Below, piece after piece: positions 5,063 to 12,368 of a DNA stretch of 13,012 bases. The translations under genes were made by a program, and so were the position numbers. Position 1 is the stretch's first letter, and each line of letters begins with the position of its first letter. The notes below the pieces were generated by a model. It ran no database searches, had not been told where the DNA came from, and saw nothing but the letters and a program-made list of their open reading frames with translations. The stretch covers positions 1 through 13,012 of the forward strand of contig JAPLJL010000424.1 of assembly GCA_026388615.1 (NCBI GenBank), given 5' to 3'. This stretch comes from Pseudomonadota bacterium. GTDB lineage: Bacteria > Desulfobacterota > JAPLJL01.

Positions 5063-8000
5063 ATGGGTTCTGAATTCGTTCATCTTAACGTCCATTCCCA
5101 TTACTCTCTGGGCTGGGGAATAACCTCGCCCGAATCCCTGGCCGAGGCCACCCGCTCCCGGGGAATGACCGCGCTGGCGCTGACCGACACCAACAACCTC
5201 TGCGGGGCCATCTATTTTCAAAAGGCCGCCCGGGAACAAGGCCTCCGCCCCCTGATCGGGGCGGAGCTGCAAACCAAATCCGGGGAAAAAGAGCGGGCCC
5301 TGCTCCTGGTCAAATCCCCGGAAGGATACCGCGCCCTCTGCCGGATCATCACCGCCCGGCACCTGGACCCCGGCTTTTCCCTGGGGAAAAGCCTTTCCGA
5401 AACCGAGGGGCTCTTTATCCTTTCCGACCATCTCCCCCTACTCCAGAACCTGCTCTCCGCCCGGGGTCCCGCCGGGCTCGGCGTCGAGTTCCGTCCCGGG
5501 GTTCCCCGCCGACCGCTGCTGAAATTCGCCCGGGAAACTCGCCTGCCCCCGGTCGCCACCAACAATGTCCATTTTCTCCAAACCCACGAGCACGCCCTCC
5601 ACCGCCTGCTCCGGGCCGCCTTTCTGAACCTTTCCTTCTCGACCCTGCCCGCCCCGGAGCTCGCGCCTCGGGAATCCTGGCTCAAGCCCCCGGAAGAAAT
5701 GGAAAGAATCTTTCCGGAATGCCCGGAGGCGATTTTCAACACCAAAAAGATCGCCGAGGAATGCCGGTTCGAGATCCCCACCGGCCGGCCGGTTTTTCCC
5801 CGCTACGACCCGGGGGTGGATTCCTTTTCCCTCCTCTGCCGGCTGGTTTACCGGGGCGCCCGGGAAAGATACGGGAAGATCTCTCCGGTGGTCGCGAGGC
5901 GGATCAGAACCGAGCTCACCGTGATCCGGGGCAAAGGTTTTTCCGACTACTTCCTGATCGTCTGGGATATCATCCGGAACGGGTCTCCCGGGGGAATCAC
6001 CTGCGGCCGGGGCAGCGCCGCCAATTCCATCGTTTCCTACTGCCTTTTCATCACCCAGGTGGAGCCCCTGAAGGCCAATCTCCTCTTCGAGCGGTTCCTG
6101 AACCCAGAAAGGGAAGATCCTCCCGACCTGGACGTGGATTTCCCCTGGGACGAGCACGACCGGGTTTTGAAATACGTGATCCGGAAATTCGGGCCGGAGA
6201 AAACCGCCCGGGTCTCCAACCACGTCACCCTGAAAACCCGCGGGGCCATCCGCCGGATCGCCCGGGTCTACGGGCTCCCGGAAAAGGAGATCACCCGGGT
6301 TACGGAAAGAATTCCCTGGCTGGAAGAACCGGGCGAGGATCTTTCCGCCCGGCTTTCGCATCATCCCGGCCTCCGGGAATCCCGGCTCTCCCCGCCCTGG
6401 CCCGAGATCCTGCAGCTCGCCGGGCAGGTTCGGGAGATCCCCATCCACCTTTCCACCCACTGCGGCGGGATCATCATCACTCCCGGCCCGATTACCGACT
6501 ACACGCCGGTCCAGAGGTCCGGGGAAACCGCTTCCGACCCCGACCTCGCCCGAGTCACCCAGTGGGAAAAAGACCAGGTGGAGGAAGCCGGGCTGGTCAA
6601 GATCGATCTCCTGGGCAACCGTTCCCTGGCCGTGATCCGGGACACCCTGGAGCTGGTGGAAAGAAACACCGGCCGGGCGATCGGCTACGCTTCCCTGGAT
6701 CCCTCCGAAGACGAGCCCACCCGGGAGCTCTTCCGCCGGGGCGAGACCATGGGGGTCTTTTACACCGAGAGCCCGGCCTCCCGGCTCCTCTGCCGGAAAT
6801 CTCAAAGTGATTCCTTCGATCTCCTGGTCCTGAACACCTCCATCATCCGGCCGGCCGCCAACCGCTTTATCCGGGAATACCTGGCCCGGCTCTCCGGCCA
6901 CCCCTACCGGCCCCTCCACCCCCTGCTCGGCGAAGTCCTCTCCGAGACCTTCGGGATCATGGTCTTCCAGGAGGATGTGACCCGGGTCTGCGTGGCCCTG
7001 GCCGGGATGAGTCCCAAGGAGGCCGATGATCTCCGCAAAAGCCTGAGCAAAAAAAAGAACTCCCTGGTTCTGGATGCCTACCGGGAGAAATTTTTCTCCG
7101 GCGCCCGGGCCCGCCGGATCGAGCCGGACACCGCCGAAAAAATCTGGGAGATGATCCTCTCTTTCTCGGGCTATTCCTTCTGCAAGGGCCACAGCGCCTC
7201 CTACATCCTGGTGGCCCAGAAATCCGCCTACCTCCGGGCCAACCACCCGGCTGAGTTCATGGCCGGCGTCCTGACCAACCAGGGCGGATATTATTCCTCC
7301 TCCGCCTATCTCTCCGAGTGCGTCCGGATGGGTCTCCGGATCCTGCCCCCGGACGTCAACGAAAGCGAACCCGCCTTCACCGGCCGGGACCGGGCCATCC
7401 GGATCGGGCTTTCCCACCTGAAGGGAATCGGGGAAAAGACGGTTACCCGGATCATCGCGGAGCGCGCCCGGGGGGGACGATATTCATCTTTTGCAGATTT
7501 CCTGAACCGCACTTCCTCTCTTACTCCTCCCCTCCCTCGAGGGGAGGGGACAGAGGGGAGGGTGAAAGAAATGTTTTCGCCACCCTCTCCTCTCCGAGCC
7601 GTAGGCTCCTACGAGCCGGAGGCCCCGCCCTCCCCCATCAAGGGGGAGGGAAATAATGATCACTCGTTCACCAAGCAGAACAACGAAAACACCTCCGTCA
7701 CCTCCGCGGAGATCCGGATCCTGATCCGGGCCGGGGCCCTGGACTCCCTCCGGGGTGATCAGACCCGGCCGGAGCTGATCCTCTTCCTCGAACTCCGGGA
7801 ACGGGGAGCCGATCCGGAAAAAATCTCCCTGCCCCGGCTTCCGGAATACCCGGCGGCGGAAAGGTTCCGGGCCGAGGAGGAAACCCTGGGATTCTTCACC
7901 TCTACCCATCCGCTCAGTTTCTGGCGGGAAGAAACATCCCGGATCCCCCACTGCCCGGCCCGGGAGCTGGAAGAAAAGGTCGGCCAGGCCGTGACCCTGG

Positions 8001-8254
8001 TCGGGATCCAGATCACCCGGAAGGACGTCCTTTCCGCCAAGGGTGAGCCGATGAGCTTCGTCACGTTCGAGGACGAAACCGGGCTGGTTGAAACCGTGCT
8101 TTTTCCCGGGGTTTTCCGGAGGGACGGATACCTGCTTTACTCCCCCGGTCCCTTCGCCGTCCGCGGGAAAGTGGAGGAGGAATTCGGGGCGGTTACGGTC
8201 AACGTGCAGGGACTTAAGCTCCTGACAAAAGCCAGAAAGCCGAAGACCTGTTAA
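5063..8254 (+). CDS. dnaE2: Error-prone DNA polymerase III alpha subunit DnaE2 (ImuC)
   Basis: This is a 1063-residue C-family polymerase. The N-terminal PHP domain (about 1-200) starts HLNVHSHYSLGWG. The polymerase palm carries GRGSAANSIVSY at 315-326 and PDLDVDF at 354-360, with catalytic Asp357 and Asp359, and the third Asp515 in VKIDLLGN at 512-519. IIRPAANRFIREY and ETFGIMVFQEDV follow. A helix-hairpin-helix lies at about 793-816, and a C-terminal OB fold from about 970. The length and the KIDLLGNRSLAVIRD text fit the short DnaE2/ImuC type rather than replicative DnaE1. In the ImuB/DnaE2 mutasome it makes the translesion synthesis step. Residues about 818-877 are an in-frame palindromic insert. 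It starts right after an AT-rich repeat without a Shine-Dalgarno and ends in a terminator that overlaps its stop codon. Confidence 0.93.
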   Translation: MGSEFVHLNVHSHYSLGWGITSPESLAEATRSRGMTALALTDTNNLCGAIYFQKAAREQGLRPLIGAELQTKSGEKERALLLVKSPEGYRALCRIITARHLDPGFSLGKSLSETEGLFILSDHLPLLQNLLSARGPAGLGVEFRPGVPRRPLLKFARETRLPPVATNNVHFLQTHEHALHRLLRAAFLNLSFSTLPAPELAPRESWLKPPEEMERIFPECPEAIFNTKKIAEECRFEIPTGRPVFPRYDPGVDSFSLLCRLVYRGARERYGKISPVVARRIRTELTVIRGKGFSDYFLIVWDIIRNGSPGGITCGRGSAANSIVSYCLFITQVEPLKANLLFERFLNPEREDPPDLDVDFPWDEHDRVLKYVIRKFGPEKTARVSNHVTLKTRGAIRRIARVYGLPEKEITRVTERIPWLEEPGEDLSARLSHHPGLRESRLSPPWPEILQLAGQVREIPIHLSTHCGGIIITPGPITDYTPVQRSGETASDPDLARVTQWEKDQVEEAGLVKIDLLGNRSLAVIRDTLELVERNTGRAIGYASLDPSEDEPTRELFRRGETMGVFYTESPASRLLCRKSQSDSFDLLVLNTSIIRPAANRFIREYLARLSGHPYRPLHPLLGEVLSETFGIMVFQEDVTRVCVALAGMSPKEADDLRKSLSKKKNSLVLDAYREKFFSGARARRIEPDTAEKIWEMILSFSGYSFCKGHSASYILVAQKSAYLRANHPAEFMAGVLTNQGGYYSSSAYLSECVRMGLRILPPDVNESEPAFTGRDRAIRIGLSHLKGIGEKTVTRIIAERARGGRYSSFADFLNRTSSLTPPLPRGEGTEGRVKEMFSPPSPLRAVGSYEPEAPPSPIKGEGNNDHSFTKQNNENTSVTSAEIRILIRAGALDSLRGDQTRPELILFLELRERGADPEKISLPRLPEYPAAERFRAEEETLGFFTSTHPLSFWREETSRIPHCPARELEEKVGQAVTLVGIQITRKDVLSAKGEPMSFVTFEDETGLVETVLFPGVFRRDGYLLYSPGPFAVRGKVEEEFGAVTVNVQGLKLLTKARKPKTC
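7512..7691 (+). repeat. Palindromic element inserted in frame in dnaE2
   Basis: Three hairpins stand close together inside the gene: 7528-7550 (10-bp stem), 7600-7613 (cgtagg/cctacg) and 7628-7650 (9-bp perfect stem ccctccccc/gggggaggg). They translate as low-complexity text such as PPLPRGEG and PPSPIKGEG. Without them the protein would run from FADFLNRT directly to SVTSAEIRILIRAGALDSL, which is the normal family spacing. The remainder (NNDHSFTKQNNENT) is polar and also unlike the family. The frame is kept throughout. Confidence 0.75.
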
Positions 8255-8275
8255 GGTCTCCGGCTTTCCGTTTTT
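8235..8275 (+). terminator. Rho-independent terminator overlapping the dnaE2 stop
   Basis: A 14-position stem (8235-8248 with 8255-8268, one mismatch) has the TAA stop codon in its 6-nt loop region. It is followed by TTTTTCTTT. It ends the SOS cassette and separates it from the converging iron-sulfur gene. On the minus strand the same hairpin is followed by a much weaker T run. Confidence 0.85.
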
Positions 8276-8306
8276 CTTTACTAAAGACTTAGAACTTTGA
8301 ACTGGT

Positions 8307-9401
8307 TTATATCCCCATCGCCTTCAGGGCGTTGTCCACCCGGGGAGGCTTGTTCTCCGACCGCCGGACCATGGTCAGGCATTCGGTCGGGCAGACCGAC
8401 GTGCAGTTTCCGCAGCCGATACAGGCGGCCGGGTCCACCGCGACGACATCATCCTTCATGGACAGGGCGTCGACCGGGCAGCGGTCCACGCAGGTTTCAC
8501 AGCCCGTACATTCCTTCGCGTCTACCTTGACCAGGAAATTGGAAGGAGCCAGCATGGCGTCGGTCTTGAATTGCTTCAGGGGGCGTAGGAACCCGCAGCA
8601 GCAGCCGCAGCAATTGCACATGAAGACAGTTCCATTGATGAAGTTGTTGACGTTGTGCACCAGCCCGGCCTCGGCGCAGGCCTTGGCGATGGCCAGGGAT
8701 TCCTCCTTGGTGATGCGTTTGCCGAATCCCCGCTCGACCACGTAATCGGCTATCTTGCCGAACATCAGGCAGGAATACTCGGGAATGCCCTTGACCTGGC
8801 AATCCCGGTTGACCAGGTGAGCATGGTGACGGCAGTAGCAATGGGTGGCGGAAAAGGAGGTTTCCTTGGAAATCAATTCCGAGGCCTTTTCAAAGGGATA
8901 GACATTCGAAGCTGAGGGAAGCCCCTTTTCAATAGTGATGGTCCGGGCCGGGGCGACGGGGATCAGGTTCTTGAGGGCGTCCTTGTCCGCCGCCAGCAGC
9001 TGCCGCAGCAGGTCGGCCATCTCACCTTCCATCAGTTCCTCGAATGAGGCGGCCATGCGCCGGTCGTGGGGGGTATCCTGGGCCCGCATCAGCTGGAACT
9101 CCACCACCCCCGGGACAAACGGGGTCAGGGAATAACGGGTCACCCCTTTATCCTTGACAGTAAACATGGTGCCCTGGTCGGCCATCTTTTCTAGCATGAT
9201 CCCCAGTTTTTTCTGGTCCCGGTTTAAAAGCTTGGCTGCCTCCGGGAGGTCGTGGGAGCCCATGGGATATTCCGATCCCAGCTGAGCTTCCTCCTCGGTA
9301 TAGATCTCCCTCAATACCCGGAGGAACGGTTCCACCAGGGGCAGTTTAACCGGATATTCATTGAGTCTCATTCCCAGCTTGTAAAATACGGTCTCTTCCA
9401 T
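8307..9401 (-). CDS. Cysteine-rich 4Fe-4S protein with winged-helix-like N-terminus
   Basis: This is a 364-residue protein. The first 100 residues look like a winged helix, with EAAKLLNRDQKKLGIMLEKMADQG at about 54-77 and then SLTPFVPGVVEFQLM at 91-105. The middle holds CYCRHH at 188-193 with further cysteines at 201 and 211. Next come a very dense CNCCGCCCG at 262-270 and two ferredoxin motifs, CTGCETCVDRCP at 298-309 and CIGCGNCTSVCP at 327-338. It can thus bind two [4Fe-4S] clusters in the C-terminus and probably one or more in the unusual central part. I recall this combination from anaerobes, where it is annotated only as a 4Fe-4S protein. A redox or redox-sensing role is inference. Start at 9401: a GGAGGAGG Shine-Dalgarno precedes this ATG, while the upstream in-frame ATGs at 9509 and 9416 lack one. 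Confidence 0.85.
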   Translation of the reverse strand: MEETVFYKLGMRLNEYPVKLPLVEPFLRVLREIYTEEEAQLGSEYPMGSHDLPEAAKLLNRDQKKLGIMLEKMADQGTMFTVKDKGVTRYSLTPFVPGVVEFQLMRAQDTPHDRRMAASFEELMEGEMADLLRQLLAADKDALKNLIPVAPARTITIEKGLPSASNVYPFEKASELISKETSFSATHCYCRHHAHLVNRDCQVKGIPEYSCLMFGKIADYVVERGFGKRITKEESLAIAKACAEAGLVHNVNNFINGTVFMCNCCGCCCGFLRPLKQFKTDAMLAPSNFLVKVDAKECTGCETCVDRCPVDALSMKDDVVAVDPAACIGCGNCTSVCPTECLTMVRRSENKPPRVDNALKAMGI

Positions 9402-9505
9402 TTTTTCCTCCTCCATTGATTGATAAAACTTTTTTTTCGTCTGAAGTTTGAGAGAACCATCCCCCTCCCGGTTTGCCTTCCCGTCCCCAGCGTAAGAAAA
9501 CCGGC

Positions 9506-9551
9506 ACAAGATTCCAGACCCGGATCCGGGTCCAAAGACTTGTCAATTATA
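9506..9551 (-). promoter_or_regulatory. Candidate promoter and operator of the 4Fe-4S gene
   Basis: On the minus strand an exact TATAAT (9551-9546) is followed by a 16-bp perfect palindrome gacccggatccgggtc (9517-9532). The palindrome is flanked by symmetric arms acaag/cttgt (9506-9510, 9539-9543) around the same centre. The -35 region is poor, which suits an activated or regulated promoter. The inverted repeat would lie at or just after the transcription start, as an operator or a 5' hairpin. The leader to the start codon would be about 140 nt. Confidence 0.45.
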
Positions 9552-9573
9552 GAACAATTTTTGACGCGGTGCG

Positions 9574-11205
9574 CTAGTCGGTCTGCTCCACCATCAAGGT
9601 GGTCAGGGATTCGATCCGGGTTGATCCCGCCGATTGATTTATTATATCTACCATTTCGGAAGGGATTTTAAAAATCAACTCCACGTTCCGGTCTTCCGGA
9701 TGGCCCTCCCCCCCGGGCGTCTGCCCCCCGGTCTGCACATCGTATAGGGAAAGCGACCGGGCTCGATAAGTCAAGGTTCCCGCGGGGGAATTATGATCCA
9801 TCACGGTCGTGAAAACCGATCCGGTTCCGTTCCCGTTATTCACAATTTCCATGATTCGGGCCTGCTGGGGATAATCAACCGTGGAGGGAGCTTCGACCTC
9901 ACAGTAGCCCTCCCCCGGATTACTTCCCGGGCGCGGAACGATCTTGTTTTCGTGGCCATGACCGATCAAGTGCAGGATAATATTCGGGTATGAACTCAAG
10001 GTGGAAAGCAATTCATCCCCGGAAATCTCGGAGCCCAGAAAATCCCCGGGGGTATGATGGGAAGCGATTACCACCAGTTTCTTCTCCGCCCGGGCCCGGT
10101 CCAATTCGGGGATCAGGAAATTTTCAAACTGGTTTCGATCCATTGAGCCAGCCCAGCCGCCCTCGCGACGGTACGTTTCCAGGACAATAAAGCGGACCGG
10201 GGTTCCATCCACCGGGTCAAAGCTGTAATAACCGAAACCCCTTTCCCGGCCGGCCGGGGTGAACCCGTGTCCGACCGGCAATGAATTAGTATGAAAAAAT
10301 TCTTCGATGAAGTCCCGGGGGCTCTGGTTCATCCCCACCAGCCTCCGGTCCGAATCCGCCGGGATCTTGCCGTCATGGATAATGGGCGCATCCGGGGTCG
10401 AACCATCCCGGGTCCCCATGAAAACCGTGCCCCCGATCGCAATCTGGTTGAAACGCGGGTCCGGAACCAGGTTGCCCTGGAATAAGCCGTCATGGTTGCC
10501 GATGGCCACATACCAGGGAACCCGGGGATCCAGTCCCCAGGCCTGGAAAGGATCAGCATAATCGTTGGCCGGCCCGGGAATGGGATCGTCCTTCTTCCCG
10601 CTGTCCGGATCGACCACCTGGCCGTCCAGGGTGTCGATCACCCAACGCAGTTCATTCCATTGGTCATTATCAACGGAATCCCCGGTATTGATCAGAAAAT
10701 CGTAAGGCCGCTCCCGGCTGAATTGATTCAAGGTTCTGATCATCGCGTCCAGGCCCTGGACGGTCAGATTATGCTGGGGACGGTCGGCCGCCTGGGTGGG
10801 GCCGGGAGCGTCAATATTGACCATTCGCAGCGGCGATTCCTCATCACAGACATGAAGGTCGCTCAGGTGGGCGAAATAAATAAGCGATACCCTTTCCCCG
10901 GGGTTTCCTCCTCCGGCTCCGAAATCATCCCGGCGGATATAAGGTTCCCCTTCACTTTGAATCAAGGCTCCCAGGTCCGGGGCCGTGGCGGGATCGGGAT
11001 AATTCAGCCAGACGGCCGGGAGCAGCGGGGTCCAAGTCTGCACCAAGGTAGTAGAATAGGGAGGAATTTCCGTTCCGACGGCGGGGAGATGCTGGACATC
11101 GCCGGCTCCCTTCCCGCCTCCGCAACCGATCCATCCCCAAACAATAACCAGGCAGAATAATCCCCGAATTCCTTGTCTTCTTTTCAAGCGGATAACCCCT
11201 CGCAT
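9574..11205 (-). CDS. Exported metallophosphoesterase, probable lipoprotein
   Basis: This is a 543-residue protein with calcineurin-like phosphoesterase motifs in order: DLH (Asp116, His118), GD (175-176) with a downstream Asn180, GNHD (236-239), SHH (382-384) and GHGH (415-418). All metal ligands of the family are present, so it should be an active phosphatase, phosphodiesterase or nucleotidase. Long inserts separate the motifs. The N-terminus has basic residues (KRR), a hydrophobic stretch and WIGC at 25-28 followed by a glycine-rich linker. This looks like a lipoprotein signal with an unusual Trp at the -3 position. Start: the ATG at 11205 has no clear Shine-Dalgarno. A TTG at 11187 has GAGGGG 8 nt before it and gives a neater signal peptide starting MKRRQGIRG, so the true start may be 18 nt later. 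It shows no operon partner. Confidence 0.87.
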   Translation of the reverse strand: MRGVIRLKRRQGIRGLFCLVIVWGWIGCGGGKGAGDVQHLPAVGTEIPPYSTTLVQTWTPLLPAVWLNYPDPATAPDLGALIQSEGEPYIRRDDFGAGGGNPGERVSLIYFAHLSDLHVCDEESPLRMVNIDAPGPTQAADRPQHNLTVQGLDAMIRTLNQFSRERPYDFLINTGDSVDNDQWNELRWVIDTLDGQVVDPDSGKKDDPIPGPANDYADPFQAWGLDPRVPWYVAIGNHDGLFQGNLVPDPRFNQIAIGGTVFMGTRDGSTPDAPIIHDGKIPADSDRRLVGMNQSPRDFIEEFFHTNSLPVGHGFTPAGRERGFGYYSFDPVDGTPVRFIVLETYRREGGWAGSMDRNQFENFLIPELDRARAEKKLVVIASHHTPGDFLGSEISGDELLSTLSSYPNIILHLIGHGHENKIVPRPGSNPGEGYCEVEAPSTVDYPQQARIMEIVNNGNGTGSVFTTVMDHNSPAGTLTYRARSLSLYDVQTGGQTPGGEGHPEDRNVELIFKIPSEMVDIINQSAGSTRIESLTTLMVEQTD

Positions 11206-11534
11206 TTAATGGCTGTCTGTAAGGTTAAAATCTTGGCGGTTAAATATAAAGGGCATATTGAAATTTAACCCGAAAGAAGCTATTGGAATCCCGCTCCATA
11301 AATTGAAACCATGAGGAGCTTTCCGGGCAGGTCGTAGCGATCCCCACGCCCCTGGCAGGGCACGCAAATTCTTTCTAAAGCCGACCCTCGGCCCCGCCAT
11401 AGGCGGGACGGGATTACGTAATCGCACACATTATTTGGGGAGCGAGACTAACCCCCAAAAAAGAAAAAGAGGCTTTCCGGAAGGCTCAATCCGAAAATCC
11501 AACCGCATTTTTTGATTTAAATCTGAAGATACGA
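11206..11534. other. Gene-free region with palindromes
   Basis: No convincing gene. A 73-codon minus-strand frame at 11206-11427 has no Shine-Dalgarno or recognisable motif and includes a hairpin repeat. The region holds a cccgcc/ggcggg hairpin (11393-11407), a perfect 12-bp palindrome gattacgtaatc (11412-11423), and ggttaaat/atttaacc arms (11238-11245, 11263-11270) with a further ggttaaa at 11223. The terminator of the next gene lies at 11457-11487. The phosphoesterase promoter should be here, but I could not fix it. Confidence 0.6.
11457..11487 (-). terminator. Terminator of the MauE-like/MBL operon
   Basis: On the minus strand, gagccttccggaaagcctc forms a short imperfect stem followed at once by TTTTTCTTTTTT. 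It lies about 50 nt after the stop codon of the metallo-hydrolase gene. The T run is strong and the stem is weak. Confidence 0.6.
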
Positions 11535-12368
11535 TCAGAGCGAAAAAACCGAGCCCGATCCGACCGGGACCATCAACTCCCCCTCCCGGCGGTGGAGCTC
11601 AGCCAGGGCCCGGAAACCGGTGCAGTGGCACGGGGCCAGCATTTTCAAACCGGCCTGCCTGAAGAACGCCACGGTTTTATCCAGCCTCTCCTCCGAGGAG
11701 AAAAGCAGGTGGAATCCCCCGATCAAGCCATGGACCCTGGAAGCCCCGGTTAACTGCATGGCGTAGGTAAGGGTATTGACCACCCCGGCATGGGCGCACC
11801 CGGTCAGCACGGTTATCCCCTCTTCCCCTTTCAGGATCAGAGCCTGATCTTCGGAAACCGGGTCGGGCTGCAATTCCCCCGCTTTTTTCACCTGCAATAT
11901 CGGCTCCACCGCTTCAAAGTCGTTCGTTCGCGGAATGGGACCGGTGAGGATAATCCCCGGGGCGAGTTCCCGTGGTCCGGTAACCAACTCAAACCTGGCC
12001 CCGCTTTTTTCCAGCAGATCCTGGGCGGCGGGCATCCCGATCCATCTTTCGCTTCCATCCGGCAGTAAAGCGAACTTGTCGGCCCAGGCCTCCGCCCCCA
12101 GATAAACCGGGACCTTTTCCATCCGGGAAAGCACGGGGGGGAGCCCCCCGGTGTGATCGTAATGGCCGTGGGAGATGACCACCGCGTTAACTTCAGACAG
12201 GTTAAGTCCCAGTGACTGCGTATTGGGTATGATCGCCCGGCCCGAACCCGTATCGAAAAGCAGGCGAAAATCATCCGCCTCGACCAAGGCGCTGAAACCG
12301 TGTTCCCCCAACAAAGCGCTGAGCTGACCGGCAGAGTTATCAACCAGGATGGTGATCTTGATCGGCAA
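11535..12368 (-). CDS. MBL-fold metallo-hydrolase, COG1237 type
   Basis: This is a 277-residue metallo-beta-lactamase-fold protein. The metal site is visible: HGHYDH (His67, His69, Asp71, His72), His193 in TGCAHAG, and His220 in IGGFHL. It also has the late APCHCTG motif at 245-251. This set, with GCAHAGVVNTL, marks the COG1237 family. That family is commonly annotated as 7,8-dihydropterin-6-methyl-4-(beta-D-ribofuranosyl)aminobenzene 5'-phosphate synthase, after an archaeal member. The bacterial role is not established. Its start is a TTG at 12368, with AAGGA a few bases upstream, because no ATG lies before the conserved N-terminal strand. It overlaps the upstream MauE-like gene by 29 nt, so the two are translationally linked. 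Confidence 0.88.
   Translation of the reverse strand: MPIKITILVDNSAGQLSALLGEHGFSALVEADDFRLLFDTGSGRAIIPNTQSLGLNLSEVNAVVISHGHYDHTGGLPPVLSRMEKVPVYLGAEAWADKFALLPDGSERWIGMPAAQDLLEKSGARFELVTGPRELAPGIILTGPIPRTNDFEAVEPILQVKKAGELQPDPVSEDQALILKGEEGITVLTGCAHAGVVNTLTYAMQLTGASRVHGLIGGFHLLFSSEERLDKTVAFFRQAGLKMLAPCHCTGFRALAELHRREGELMVPVGSGSVFSL

Noticed and set aside
5438..7417. Long minus-strand open frame (659 codons) opposite dnaE2
   Set aside because: It is rich in Gly, Pro, Asp and Glu and has no motif. It mirrors the GC-rich codon pattern of dnaE2, whose motifs are clear on the plus strand.
9402..9505. Riboswitch in the leader of the 4Fe-4S gene
   Set aside because: Only a loose ccggtttt/aaaccgg pairing is visible; no known riboswitch core could be recognised.
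9402..9509. Extension of the 4Fe-4S protein to an ATG at 9509
   Set aside because: There is no Shine-Dalgarno at 9509 and the added residues are unlike the family; GGAGGAGG precedes the ATG at 9401.
10492..11160. Plus-strand open frame of 222 codons opposite the phosphoesterase
   Set aside because: No start signal or domain; the minus strand holds all metal-binding motifs of the phosphoesterase.
11320..11425. Possible riboswitch (c-di-GMP type) because of cacgcaaa and aaagcc words
   Set aside because: The order and pairing of the elements do not fit the GEMM consensus on either strand, and no gene follows on the plus strand.
11206..11427. 73-codon minus-strand frame as a gene
   Set aside because: No ribosome binding site and no motif. 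Part of it is a hairpin repeat, although it does end exactly before the phosphoesterase ATG.
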